This document shows, one piece after another, positions 44,200 through 57,287 of a stretch of 64,000 bases of DNA (position 1 is the stretch's first letter; every line of letters begins with the position of its first letter). The notes under the pieces were generated by a model. That model searched no databases. It was given only the letters and a program-made list of their open reading frames with translations, and was not told the DNA's origin. Where the stretch lies: positions 14,260,001-14,324,000 of the forward strand of contig JBHGNT010000003.1 of NCBI GenBank assembly GCA_043228905.1. Reading direction: 5' to 3'. Both the position numbers and the translations under genes were made by a program. The stretch is from Azolla caroliniana. Its lineage: Eukaryota > Polypodiophyta.

Positions 44200-46760
44200 T
44201 GAGATTGATTGTTGCCGTGCTCTTCGTCGTCTCTTACCATAGCCTCTCCTTTTCGTAACTTTCAAACTGGATTTGGTTATCCAGCCGATCATCGTCCAGT
44301 AGTACCACTAATTGTTGGACCACCGTTATCTCTTCATCAGCCAACGTTACGAAGTTCTCCACCAATTCATCTTTTATGGCAGCAAAGTCTTCCTTTTCTA
44401 GCTTATAGAACTCATCTCCTTCCTTTTGCCGGTTTTCCTGCGTCCGCTCTCAGCAACTGTAGCTCGGCAACATGCTTCGCCCATTTTGACCACCATAATA
44501 TTGAGCTATCTTCAATCAAGCGCTTCATTCAATTCTTCCATGCATGGACAATGCATCGGATCCGCTCCAACCCCATCTTTGATTTGTCTTCAGTGGCCTG
44601 TCGGTCATCTTTCAACTGTTTGATCAGGTTCGCCGTCACCACCTCCTGGTCCTTGTAGCGCACCAGTTGATTTTGATACGTTGTCTGCACTCTTTGTAAG
44701 ACCATGGTAGCGCATTCCGTTTCCTCATGATGTTGCATCTAGAGTTCCATGCGTTGTTGCGCCGCTTCAGGTCATATGGTTTCCTTCTCAGCCCGTTCTT
44801 CCGCTAGTGCCGTCTCCGCCCTTTGCACTTCATTCTGGAGCTCGAACATCTTCTCCTACTGCCGGTCGCTGTCGGTGATGAGCTTCTTGTATTCCGACTT
44901 GACATGTTTATAATCCCGGTGCAGGTAGTCAAAATCTTATGTTTTCTACTTCAACTTCTGATTGGTTTGGCGGCGAGCTCGGTCTTCCCTATCCTTTTGC
45001 TGTCGATGCTCTTCTTTGAGTCTCTCTATCTCCGTTTCCGCCATCCTTCGGAGTTTATCCTTCTCTTGCAACACTTTTTCTTTCTCTTCTTTAAGCCGGT
45101 CATAGGCTTGGTGTCCCTTCCGCAGACTTTCTTCTGCTCAGCGGAGGTTGTCGGCAGTCTTCCGTTGTTCCTCCTCCGCCGCCATTTTTAATTCTCTTTC
45201 CCTGGCCTGTAATGCTTCCTGTGCGGCTAGGTCTTCTTTGAGAGCGGCAAGCTCTTGTGCTTGCGCTGTAATTATATCCGAGTTTGTTCCCGTCACCGGG
45301 GTCGTATTATTATGTACAGTTGTCGGTGTTTCATTATTCTGTACATGTATCGGAGCCACCGGTTCTTGTTCCTAGGGTCCTGTGATGACCTTCTTAGCCA
45401 ATTCATCCTTGGCTATTTCCAATTCTTGTTCCAAGCTCCGGATCCTTGACCAGGCCTTCTCTAGTTCTCCGGTTGTGGCTACCAACCGGTCCACTTGTGC
45501 TTTCTCCTGTACCTCCATATAATGGACCACTCCGGCTCTTTGTTCACTGATCCACCACAACCATTGGCTATCGGGAGCTTCTTGTTGTGTCGGCGCGGAA
45601 GGTTGGCTGATTTCTGCGCTTGCCAGTGTCTGATCTTGCCTGGTTGGCAACTTTGGCTCTGGTTGGGTACCACTTGGCAGTACCGGCTCTAGTTGTGCCT
45701 CAGTTGGCCGTTCCGGCTCTAGTTGGTCCTGGTGTGTCGGTGATGTAGACAACTGAATCACGGGTCTTGTCATGCTCTAACCCGCCGGCGGAGCCTGCGG
45801 CGCAAGGACTTTTGTGACCGGTTCTGTTTGAACCGCTTCCGCTTCCACCCTTGGCTCTGGGCCCTCGGTGTGGGGTATCGGCGTCCTATCCTTTTCTAGA
45901 CCCGATTGCTTCCCGGCATGGTCTGCAATGCTCTTCTTCTGGCGTCGCTGGAGGTGCTCGCTGGGCTCCTCCGCCGTTTCCTCCTCTTGAGTCCCAAGAT
46001 TGATTTTGATGGTCAAGGGATCTGGCTCCTGTTGACCCGGTCGGCAAAATGTAATTTTTATTGGCCGTGCCGGTGTTGCCTCCTACGTCTCCGCCTAGTT
46101 AGGCTGCTCTTTCTCCGGTTTTAGAGTATCGGCCTCCTTCCCTTTGGTTGCCTTAGCAGCCAATAGTTGCTGCTGTTTTGAAAACGTTTTGGAGGTTCCT
46201 TCGGTTGATCTTCCCCGCTTCTTTGTCGTGATGGGCTCCACTGGTGGTGCCAACAGTGTGAGCCATTGCGCCATCGCCAACCATATTTTCCTGCCATCCT
46301 TCCCTCTTACTGAGTCGATGGCCGCGCGCAGTCCATCGGCGATCAACACCGACCAGTCCACCTGTATGCCTTTATATGTGGCAATAATTAATCCGGCCCT
46401 GCTCCTAAGCATTGCCGGGGGTCGAGGGTACACATGGCCAAACTCGTGGAGTACACGAGCAATCTCTCGGAATAAGCCATCCTCGCCGCCCTGTGTGCCA
46501 TATGCCTTGCTGGCTAGAGAGTACTCACCGAAGTATTTCGTGAGTTGCTCCGGGGTTGGGTTGTCGATGGTGAAGATGTCGCCTTCGGGTAGGCCCGTCA
46601 GGGCACGGATGGCCTCCTCTGTGATTACTTCTGTGTCGATGTCTTTGACAACCCTTTCCGCCTCCATATGTGGTGGTGCCTCCATGATCCTCAAGAATCC
46701 TTCCAAACCGTGTTGCTTTAACCACTTCTTGGCTGTCTCAGAGAGCGTCATGCAGTCCAT
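44200..46760 (-). pseudogene. H third ORF: globular N-terminus plus long coiled coil
   Basis: ATG at 46760 (MDCMTLSETAKKWLKQH). Residues 1-~200 look globular (ITEEAIRALTGLPEGD; EIARVLHEFGHVYPRP; AGLIIATYKGIQVDW), resembling the helical domain I associate with the extra ORF of plant Athila-type gypsy elements. A Pro/Glu/Thr-rich linker follows, then long heptad-like Glu/Lys/Gln/Arg stretches (LEKAWSRIRSLEQELEIAK, LREEHRQQKDREDRAR-type), i.e. a coiled coil. The same frame holds from 46760 to ~44529 with no indel, broken only by about eleven nonsense codons, mostly TAG. Further left (~43840-44110) is an Ala/Thr/Gly-rich low-complexity tail. Function unknown; env-like proteins have been proposed for this position, but I see no clear membrane segment. 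Confidence 0.6.
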
Positions 46761-47100
46761 TTCTCCTTCTCAGTCGGTGGTTGGTGGTGAGCTAGGTGCG
46801 TTAGGGGGCTCTGGGTGCTCGCGTTTGATTATCCTTAATCGTCTGTGTGTGTTTGCGATTCTCTGTTCGCGAAATGAGAAGGCCTCCATGCGGTGTAGGT
46901 TTTCTTTCTACATGTTGGTGCCTTTCTCGATGCTTGCGCACGTGTATGTCGTGTACTATAATGGCAATGAAGTGCCACGTAGCTTTTCAAAGTGCCTGTT
47001 CACTCCTCCCCTTTTAATTGCATGTGGTCGTTCGCTCCTCCCCATCGCATGATTTGGAATTCATTGGATATGATTTTATTTTATTTTATTATTATTATTA

Positions 47101-50100
47101 TTAATCCGTGTCCGGCCCAAACGAACCTTTCTCCGGATTGTGGTCCCTTTCCCCGGTTCCGTACTTTCCGATTGCTTGACCAGTTATCATCTTCTCGTGC
47201 TCACCGATGTCCGGTTCGGTGTCAGCCTTTGTCTGTTCAAACGGGCTTAGGGGCATGGGTCCATAATATGGTTTGAGTCGAAACCCATTGACCCATTTAC
47301 CCATAACTTCTCTGGCAAGTGTCCCTAGCTGGTAGGAACCATTGAACTCTCGTGTAATCTAATATGGTCTGGTCCACCGAAACCGTAGCTTCCCCGACAT
47401 CTTACCCATCCGGGTCTAGAATACAAGTACCGGCTTGCCGATCCTGAACATTTTTTCGTTACCTTTCTAGTGTCGATCGACGAACACTTTCCTTCTCCGT
47501 TGCTCTAGTTCCATGTGCATCAGGCTAGTTATCCAGTGTTCCTCCAATTCGCATAGTGTTGCTAGCCGGATTGTTTCCGACTCCTTCTCGTTTAGACGTT
47601 CCCGAACCTTTAACCGCAGACTGGGAACCTGGAATTCGATCGGCATTACCACTTCCAATCCGAATGCTAAACGGAAAGGTGTTGTCTAGATACTTGTCTT
47701 ATATGTTGTCCGGTAGGCCCAGAGTGCACTGTGCAACTTTGTATCCCAATACGTTCAGTTCTCATTTACGATTTTCCGGAGGATGTTTTGTAGTGTCTTA
47801 TTTGTGGATTCGGCTAATCCGTTGGCTTGCGGATAATACGGAGTGCTTCGCTTGTGCACCACCGCATAGAATGTCGTTAAGCTCTCCACCACTTGTCCTA
47901 GGAAATGCCCACCTTGGTCGCTGATTAGCTCGATCGGACATCCATACCGGCACCAGATATATTCATATAAAAACTTTGTCGTGGATGCCGCGGTGTTGTC
48001 ACGTAGTGCTTTGGCCTCCACCCACTCGTCGTAGTAGTCCGTAGCGACAATCACGTATCGGTTGCCGGTTCTGATTGCTTGTCGTATAAATGGGCCGATG
48101 AAGTCCAGGCCCCATTTCTGAAATGGTTCCAATGGCAGCACAGGCTAGTGAGGCATTCTTGCCTGTTCCGTTGGTTGGCCCATCCACTGACACAAATCGC
48201 ATTCTTTAGCATACCGGACGGCGTCTTTTAATGTTATCGGCCACCATAGGCCACTCTGCCATATTTTCCTTGCCGTAGCATCCCCAACATAATGCCCTCT
48301 AGCAACGCCGCAATGTGCTTCGCACAGTATTTGGTCTTTCTCATCGTTGTGCACCGCACACTGCCATATGCCAGCTGCGCCTTTATGGTACAATGTGTCC
48401 TATAGTAGGCAGAAGTGTCGGCTTTGTACTGCTAATCTTTTCCGCTCGTCTCTGTTCATCTCCTCTGGAGGTAATCCAGTGCTCAGGAATTGGTACATGT
48501 TAGTGAGCCACTTGTCCTCCTCGGCGACCGTACCATCTGTTGTCGTTTCTACTATAACCCTAAACAAGTCTGCATCCAGAAATTTGTCTGCGACTCCGTC
48601 ACTGGTTTCTCCGGAGTCTAACCGGCTCAAATAATCTACAACCGCATGTTGTATGCCTAGTCGGTGAAATATCTCGAACTCAAATTCCTGTAATAATAGC
48701 GTCCACCGGGCCAGCTTACCTGTGAGTGATGCTTTCGAGACCAAGTAAAGTAGCGCCGAATGATCTACATGAAAGGAAAATTTCCTCCCCAATAGATAGT
48801 GTCGGAACTTGGTGACGCTATAGATCATGTCCAAGGCTTCTCTTTCCATCATAGAGTAATTACGTTCGGCCTAGGACAGCTTTCGGCTGGCATAATACAC
48901 GGGCCGGTACCACTTGGGTTCGATAAGCTGCATTAATGTACTCCCGATTGCTATGTCGGACGCGTCTACAAATACGTGGAATTCTTTAGACCAATCCAGA
49001 GGTTGCACCACTGGTGCTTGTGATAGTAGTACTTTTAATGCCCGGTAAGCCATCTCTTCTGTGTCCGTCCATTGAAACGGTGTTCGGTGCACCGTGGCAT
49101 GCAATGGTGTGGCTAGGTCTGCTAGATACCGGAGCAACCGGCTATGCCACCAGATTTGTCCTAGGAATTGACTTAATGCTTTCGCCGTGGTGGGTGCTGG
49201 TGCCTCCAAAATTACTTTGACCTTGTCCAGGTCTACTGCAATACTGTCCTTGCTAACAATGTGGCCTAGTAATGCACCGCTTGACACACCGAGCACGCAT
49301 GTCGGCAGTTTAAGGCTTAACCGGTAAACCCTACATTTCTCAAGACATAGTCGGAGGTATTGGAGGTGTTCCCCTTCCTGGCTGTACATGACAAAATTGT
49401 CTAGGAACACCTGCATGAATGCTAGAATAAATTCTCCGAAAATCTCCATGATTATCCGCTAAAAGGTTGTCGGCGCCATTTTAAGTCTGAACATCATGAC
49501 TACGGTGACAAATACTCCCCATTCGGTAACAAACTATAAACTTCGTGACCGGCTATTGCATCTAGGACTCCATCCGTAAAGGGAGTGGGAAGGTGTTGGT
49601 TACCGTTGCCGCATTCAACTTCTGGTAGTCGACACATACCCGGATTTTTCCGTTCTTTTTCTGTACGACGACTATCGGGCTTAGTCATGTCGCCTTTTTG
49701 ACCGGTCAGATGAACCCTACCCATAACAATTTGTCAATTTCATCCTTTACTTTTGCTGCATAGTTAGGGTTCATCCGATAGCGTCGTTGCGCCATCGGCT
49801 TGGCATCCTTACTCAAATGTATCTGGTGTTGATACAACTGGGGATCTAGTCACCCGCATGTCCTCGTAAGACCACGCGAACACGTCCCGGAACTCCTTTA
49901 ATAAGGTGATCATTGCCGTCTTCCTTTTGGGAGTCATTTCTTTGGCGATGTGAACCGGTCTTGCGTCTTCTGCGATGCCTAGGTTTACCTCTTCCAGCTG
50001 AGAGGCTTTTACGCATTGAGATATTTCCAATTCCTTCTCCAAAGCTTCCTGCGCTTGTTGTAACTCTCTGATGGCTTCTTTATCCGGTTCTTCATCGGCA

Positions 50101-50310
50101 TCCTCCAGTTGTATTGTATATGGAGCCACTGCTTCAACGACATCAACTTCAAATAAGGGTACAATTTTTGGATTCTCCTGTAAGTACTGACTGGCTTCAT
50201 CAGCCAATCCTTCAAGCATGTTGACACATTCCGCATACAGCGGTGTCAGCTCCTTGCCGGCACTCAAACGTGGTTGTGTAGGTACTCGTACTTTCGCTTT
50301 GCCGCGCCGG
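47101..50310 (-). pseudogene. H pol: RT, RNase H, integrase
   Basis: Starts with an acidic region and FRDVFAWSYEDM (pre-RT). RT is shifted between frames at 49960-49450; the catalytic motif reads VFLDNFVMYS, so the second Asp of the usual xxDD is Asn. RNase H: FHVFVDASDIAIG, AERNYSMMEREAL, FHVDHSALLYLV. Integrase: zinc finger HCGVARGHYVG...CDLC, core with D (GLDFIGPF), D (ISDQGGHF), E (NGLAESTNK). The C-terminus (FRWTRPY, GSYQLGTLA) ends at 47101. I see no protease D-S/T-G motif between the last zinc knuckle and RT. Many TAG stops (near 48400, 48880, 49460, 47696, 47470). Confidence 0.8.
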
Positions 50311-50639
50311 AAAGTAATTATGTTTTTCCGCTAGTTTTGCTTGATGTGTGTTGTTTTTAACTGCAATAGCCGACCTAATGGAAGCGTGATTTGGCTTTCT
50401 TGCAACGCCTGCCATGTTGGGTTTTCCGCTTGGCTATTGCCAGTGGACTCCTCTAGATTCTCCTTTTGTTGTTCCAGTTCTGCCACATTCTGCTCATTTG
50501 CCTTCTTTACCCATTCGGTGGCCTGCTTCTGGATGGCTTCTTGGGTTTCCCACTCTGTTGCTTTTCCTTTTGCCCTCGTGGTCACTTGTTGTATGTCCGC
50601 GACCTCCGCTACCACCATGTTTACCGTTGGTCGCTTTTC

Positions 50640-52361
50640 GTAGCTTTTCGCCGGACATTGGTTACTGTAGTGTCCCTCTTGTCGACAATAGTAGCAATAT
50701 GCCTTCCAGGTGTTGCTGGATCCTACTTTCGCCCCGGCACCCGGTTGAGGTCCTATTGTAAGTGCTTGGCCTTGGTCCGGTTGGTTGCTTGATGTACCCT
50801 GTTCCGGCTCCCATTGGTGACCCCCTTTTTTATTGAAATGCCGTTTTTTGTTGAAATGCTTTTTGTTCCGGTAATCCTATCGGAGCCGGTCGTCATACTT
50901 GCCATAATCCTCCCTTTGGGGGTTGTAACCGGGGGAGTGATCCCGGTTATATCGCTCATTCCATTCCCCATTATAGTCCCGATATCTATCATATCTATCA
51001 TACCGGTCGTGGTCATAAGCGTTTCTTCGATCACCGTACCGGACATCTTGTGCCGGTCGGTAACGCTCCTCTCGCCGCCAGCGCTCTTCTTCCTCCTCCT
51101 GGTTGCTCCGTGGTTCGATTTGCCGGACCGGTGGTGCTTGCCGATTCAGCAAATTATACTCACACCTATCCATTGTGTGGTTTCTGGAATGGCAAAGTAG
51201 GCATTGAGAACGCATGGTGCACTCCAGTGCCGAGTGTTCGGCATTCAGGCAAGTCGTACATTGAATTGCTTGTCGAAAGCGGAGGTCTTCATCAGTTGGT
51301 AACATTCGTTGGAGTGTCCCCATCATCAGCCACAAGCTGGAGTTTTCCATTTCCCTAACTCGGTCTATGACCTGGTCGACGGAACTCGTGCAAAAATCAA
51401 TGATTGTGCACACCGTTCGTAGGGGTTCCCGGAGTGCTACTAGGAATATCGCCTTAGTCTCTTCCTCCGGTGGTGCCCGATTGAGCTGGTTGTGCATTCT
51501 CTGGAATCAGATTACAAATTGTTGAATGTTCTCCCTGGGCTCCTGCCTGATGGTATAAAATAGGCCGACCATTTCCCATTCATCCATCTCTTTGTGAAAA
51601 AAGTGTAAGAATTTAATTTTCAAGGCCTCAAACGTCGTGATGGTATTGGGATCTTGCATCAGGCATCATCTGGCGGTGGGCCCTTCCAGGGTCATGCCGA
51701 ACTCCGCCATCTTTGAGCGTTCTGCTTCGGCCGTGGTTAAGCGTTGTGACACATGATTCGTTTCCCAGGTCTGCTGAAATGCATAGACGTGGGCCTCTAC
51801 GTCCGGATCATCCCGGTACTTGGGATATTGAAACGGCATGTCGTCGTCCGGTGTTGGAACGCAGGTTGGTGGTGTCAGAGGTCTTTCTTCCTCTACGGGA
51901 GGTCTTTCCGCCTTTGCTTTGGGTGTTGGGGTTTGCTCAGTCCTTGGCCGGTCTTTGGCTTCTAGCTCTGTCAATTCTGGTTCCGGTGTCGGTAAGGTAT
52001 CCGATTCTTCATCCGCCAGTCCGTCTGGGGTGTCGTAACTGTTGCGGTAATTGGAATGAGCACTATATTCACCGTTTGAGTCCGATTCAAAGGCCAAAAA
52101 TGGTTCTGAATCGCCGTCTCCTGCAGTTAATGCCTGCAGAAGGGATTCCATTTCCTGAAGACTACTTAAGCTGCTTCCTTCATCGGGGTGGAAATCTTGT
52201 TGCAAACGGAGTGACTCCTCGGCCACTTGCCGGATCAGTTTGGAAAATGATTTATCCGAACGAATCTCTTCTGCCACCTGTTGGAAGGCCTCTCACTTCC
52301 GCAGCCGCTCAACGAGTCTCCTTGCTCGATCCGTAACCGGTTCGCTCGTTGTTCTAGTCAT
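50640..52361 (-). pseudogene. H gag with three CCHC zinc knuckles
   Basis: ATG at 52361-52359 (MTRTTSEPVTDRARRLVER), then a TGA where the 43257 copy has Arg. Acidic Pro/Glu-rich region; capsid domain (YPKYRDDPDVEAHVYAFQQTW ... FLHFFHKEMDEWEM) with TGA codons near 51666 and 51505. Two tandem knuckles (CTTCLNAEHSALEC and CLLCHSRNHTMDRC, both C-X2-C-X4-H-X4-C), an Arg/Tyr/Asp low-complexity stretch (DRYDRYDRYRDYN), then a third knuckle CYYCRQEGHYSNQC at ~50655-50700. Most gypsy gags have one or two. Confidence 0.78.
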
Positions 52362-52401
52362 CCATTCCCGTCGTTGTTCGCTGCGCTTATGCAGGAATTG
52401 T

Positions 52402-52875
52402 TGTTAAGAGTCTATTACTAATCAATAGACCAAATCAAGTAAAAAGGAAGAAAATAGATTGGATAGAAGAACCCGTTCCACCCGACCACCCCCGAGCTAT
52501 GATCTAGACATAGCCAACCTACCACCGACGTCCCATACCGCCGGATATTAGGATGACTAATACCTTGGAAGAGATAAACACGATCGTCGAGACGAAAGCC
52601 TAGCCCGCACCACCGGTGTCTACGACAGCAGCCTTCCGACGTGATGATCTCTATGAGGGTAGCTAAGCCTCATATTTATACCTTTTCCTAGGCCCCTTGA
52701 ATAGATGTGCCTTTCTAAAAGGCTCTCTATTCATTGGTTGTCTAAATCATGATAGTGCATGCACATATCATTCATTCTATCCAATCATTAGTCCCCTTTT
52801 TAATAATAGTGAACATACCCTTCACTAATGTAAATATTAGTGACCTACCCTCACCAACGTTATGTGTACATAACA
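52402..52875 (-). repeat. Chromovirus J 3' LTR
   Basis: 474 bp, TGTTAAGAGTC to ACATAACA. The plus strand continues TACTCCCCTACTT; read on the minus strand, AAGTAGGGGAG is the polypurine tract. The gag-pol stop codon is only 8 bp inside it. Confidence 0.93.
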
Positions 52876-52882
52876 TACTCCC

Positions 52883-55800
52883 CTACTTCAAAAGATTGCA
52901 CTCTTGCAATATAAAGTGAGGAAATTGTGCCTTAAGCGAATGCTCGCGTTCCCATGTGGCATCATCAATAGGTTTATCCATCCATTTGATCTTGAATAGC
53001 CGAATCTCTTTAGAACGTAAACGTTTAGTACGAGAATCAAGAATTCGTTCAGGAACATGAGGTTTGTAAGAAAAATCCTCTAATGTTACAAGATCTTGGA
53101 TTGTGATGGTGTTATCACCAGAGCCTAAAAATGGTTTTAGACGACTGACGTGAAAAACAGGATGAATACCAACGTTACGAGGTAAGGCAAGGTGATAAGC
53201 AGATGACCCAACTTGCTTAAGGATTTCAAATGGGCCACAATATCGTGGGGCTAACTTAGCGCACTTGCCCGTAGATAATGACGTAGAATCAGTCGGGACA
53301 CGCAAAAAAACTTTTTGACCAATAGTAAATGCACGAGGACGTCTATCCTGATCAGCATAAAATCGAGCACGATCTTGAGCTGTCTTGACATTTTCTTTGG
53401 CAATATGCAACATTTGGTTCATGTCTTGCAAAAAATTGCGTGTACTGTCTAATGTATCACGATGAATCGTGACATCAACTGGGGCACGTGGCTGAAAACC
53501 ATACATCAACATAAAAGGACTATATCTAGTGGATGTATGTTTAGAGCTATTATAGGCAAATTCTAAGATAGGAAGGTATTGCTCCCACTTAGAAGGGTTT
53601 TTTGCTACATAAGCTCGAAGCATGTCCTCAATAATTTGATTAACTCGTTCAGTTTGTCCATCAGACTGAGGATGATCTGCGGAACTCATGCTCAACGTAG
53701 TTTCTAGTTTCTTAAAGACCTGAGTCCAAAAGTCACTAGTAAACTTGGAATCTCGATCACTAACAATATCCATCGGTAATCCATAAAAACGAAATAACTC
53801 ATCAACAAATTGATAAGCCAACTGTTGAGCGGTTACCGTGGTTTTTGTAGGAATAAATCTAGCTAATTTTGTTAGCCTGTCAACGACAACCCATATGGCA
53901 TCATGACCCCTCTGTGTACGAGGTAAACTAACAATAAAATCCATCGAGATACTTTCCCATTTATTGTTGGGAATATCTAAGGGATGTAAAAGACCAGCAG
54001 CTTTAAGTCGTTCCGACTTATTAATCTGACATTGTAAGCATTGAGTTACGTATTTATGCACGTCAGAGCGCATCTTAGGCCAGAAAAAAGTACACGAGAT
54101 GAGAACGAGTGTGCGTTGTATTCCAGGATGACCAGCAGATGGTGCATCATGACATTCATGAAAAATTTTCTGTTTAACATTTGGTAAATCTGGAACACAG
54201 ACCTTTCCACTACGGTAGAGCAAACCGTTTGTAATGTGAAAGGTCGCCTTCGAGGGTAGGGTGCTAGTATCGGCATCTAAACCAGATTCGGCTTTCGTCC
54301 AGTATTTTGAGAAATAACTGTCATCAAGGTATTTCCCTCGAAGGTGATCTAAAAGATCAGATTTTATTTCCGTGAAGCTAAGCATGTTAACTTCTTTAAT
54401 GCGACTAAGAGCATCAGCAACGGTGTTCATAGAACCCTTGCGATATCGTATGGAAAAATCAAAATCTTGCATAAGGTCAGCCCAACGGCCTTTACGACCA
54501 ACAAGATCGGGCTGGTCACAAAAATACTTTAATGATTGATGGTCTGTTGTAACCACAAATTTATTTCCATAGAGATAGTGCCTCCATGTTTTAAGTGCGT
54601 GTATCACCGCAAACAACTCTTTCTCTTGAACCGAATACCGAGATTGAGCAGCATCAAGCTTCTTACTTTCAAAAGCAATAGGGTGACCACCTTGATAAAG
54701 AACGGCACCAATAGCATAATCACTAGCATCGGTTTCAATTGAGAAAGGCTTAGAAGGGTCTGGTAATAGAAGAGTGGGAGCCTGACACACATGCTCCTTG
54801 AGTGTCTCAAATGATTTGTCAAGTTGTTCATTCCATGAAATTGGTTTGACAGACTTACGTGGATGACCTTTTAAAAGATCAGTTAATGGCGTAGTCAATT
54901 TGGAATAGTTACGAATTGATTTTCGTAAAAATCCAACAAACCCTAAGAATGATCTAAGTTCACGAATATTACGAGGAATGGGCCAAAGTTTAACCTTTTC
55001 AATACGAGAAGGTTCAATTTCAACGCCCTTTTCTGTAATTAAATGACCTAGGTACACAATAGATTTTTGGAAGAAGTCACATTTTGAATGTTTTGCATAG
55101 AAAGAGTTGTCACGCAACTTTCGCAAAACAAATCGAACATGTTGAACATGATCTTGCAAGGTACGGCTATATATCAAAATATCATCCAAGAAGACGACAA
55201 CAAAATCACCGAGTTGATCTCGGAAAACATCATTCATCGCTTGTTGGAATGTGGCTGGAGCATTAGTCAACCCAAACGGCATGACTAAAAACTCATAATG
55301 GCCATAGCGCGTACGAAAAGCGGTTTTAGGAATATCATCCTCGGCGATGCGAATCTGATGATAACCAGTTCGTAAGTCAATTTTCGTAAAATATCGAGCC
55401 CCGTGCAAACGATCAATCAAATCATCGGCACGAGGTAATGGATATGCATTCTTAATTGTCATTTTATTCAAACGGCGATAATTGATACACATTCGCCACG
55501 AACCTTCCTTCTTCTTGACTAATAGAACTGGCGCACCCCAAGGTGATTTACTATACCTAATGTGGCCCATACTCAAGTATTCCTTAAGTTGTTTAGCGAT
55601 CTCATCCTCTTCTAATCGACTAAGTCGGTAAGGTGGAATGCTCACAGGAGCAGCCCCAGGGATGAGTTCAATTTGATGGTCCACATTACGTTTAGGTGGT
55701 AAAGTAAGCGGTAATTCAGTAGGAAACACATCTTGAAAATCCTCTAAAATAGAGTCGAGTAATCGTTGCTCAAAATGTGGTAATTGTGTGGCGTCAATAT

Positions 55801-57287
55801 TAAAATAATAAAATTGAACCGCAGGATCAATTACACACGAATAAATTAATGAACTAGAATACTCACTTAAAGATTTAGAAGACACAAGTGAATGAGAAGG
55901 AAGTTTGGAACATTGAATAAAATGTTTACAATTATTAAGTTCAAATGTGATTGAGTGATTAACCCAATCAATGGACAAAGAAGGGTTTTTATTAAAAAAC
56001 CAAGGATATCCTAAAATGACATCTGCGGATTGTAATTTCATAACATGAAAGTCAAGCTTCTCCAAATAAGTATCTATTTGAATTGGCAATTGACAAACAA
56101 TGCCACTGATGTATTGAACGTTTCCATTTGCCATGTGAACTTGATAGATATGATCACTTGCGTTTATGTGGAGCTCCATTTGCTGCACAAAGTGATCATT
56201 AAGAAAATTGTGAGAACTACCGGAATCAAACAAGAAATGTGCTTGTGTTCCATTGATATATCCGACTGCTCGGAGTAAATCATTAGGTCCAAGTAAATGT
56301 GAAGGAAAAGTGCATTCACATAAACTTAAGTGATTGGTATGAACTTCAACAATATCAAAAGACTCACCTGTGTGACTCGTAGATTTGTCTTGAGGAGGGG
56401 TGTTCATTGACTTCCTCTCAAGACGACGACAGGTATCCTTTGTGTGGCCCCGCTTCTTGCAATATGCACAGAAGAGGTTCGGTTTCTTTGAGTCGCGGTC
56501 AAGAGTGTCACTGGATTGCTTACGTTTCCCAATGAACTTGACATTCGGAGTTTTGGCGAACTCAGGTTTATTGTGGTCTTTCTTGGAAGTCCTATGGTAT
56601 CGCAGCACAATGTTGACGGCTTCCTCGAAAGTTGTGGGGTCCTTGTCATGGACAATCCAATGATAATCCCCATTGGGAATACCATTCAAAAAACAAGCGA
56701 CAAACCATTTCTCACCCGTAAGTCCCGATTTTTGGATCTGGGTCCGAGCGTGATGCACATAATCCTCGAGAGAGGTAAATGGCTTACTAGACAATGTGAG
56801 CAAGTGTTGCGCTTGTTCGGTTTGAGAAGGTGGCTGCAAGAATTGTTTCTTAAAAACATCAATGAAACCTTCCCAAGTTGTGGGTAAGTTTTTTTGCGGT
56901 CCTTAGGCCACGCCACCAAGCAGCAGCTCGGTCACCTAACTCACGACCGACATAACCAATTTTTACTGCATCGGGCTTGGGATGAAGCTCAAAGTGAGAC
57001 TCCCAACGACCAAGCCAAGTGCTAATGGCCTCCTCGGTTCTTTCTTTCTTATCTCCCTTGAAAGGCGTGACTACGAAGGAAGGTTCACCTTCTTTCTTGG
57101 ACTCAATAGTTAATTCTTGGAATTTCTTTTCCAATGCCATATTGGCCTGTCTCATTTCGGCCAATTGATTCAAGGTAGTAGTGAGCAATTGCTCAATAGT
57201 GATCTCAGCTTGTGTGCGAGATGCGGATTGGGGTTGAGAGGTCTCATTTGGAGAGATCGTTCCAACTGCGTTCAAAACTTGTTCCAT
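52883..57287 (-). pseudogene. Chromovirus J gag-pol, intact except one frameshift
   Basis: Gag ATG at 57287 (MEQVLNAVGTISPNE): N-terminal helix, capsid ([24 protein letters not shown]). The frame ends at 56859 because of one extra or missing base at a 7-A run (~56889-56895). From there the other frame is open for >1,330 codons: [18 protein letters not shown], protease [12 protein letters not shown] with [13 protein letters not shown] and FLDDILIYS (catalytic pair intact), RNase H ([28 protein letters not shown]), integrase zinc finger (H..H..CLQC), core D (MDFIVSLP), D (SDRDSKFTS), E ([10 protein letters not shown]), and a C-terminal chromodomain ([20 protein letters not shown]). That order is the chromovirus (Metaviridae) layout. 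A real mutation or an assembly error could explain the shift. Confidence 0.93.

Noticed and set aside
43836-44202. Ala/Val/Pro-rich ORFs on both strands near 43.8-44.2 kb as a separate gene
   Set aside because: They come from GCT/GTT triplet-rich low-complexity DNA at the 3' end of gypsy H, between its third ORF and LTR.
56859-56920. Programmed gag-pol frameshift in chromovirus J at the A-run
   Set aside because: The shift lies within the capsid domain, well before the zinc knuckle and protease, so it is more likely an indel or sequencing error.
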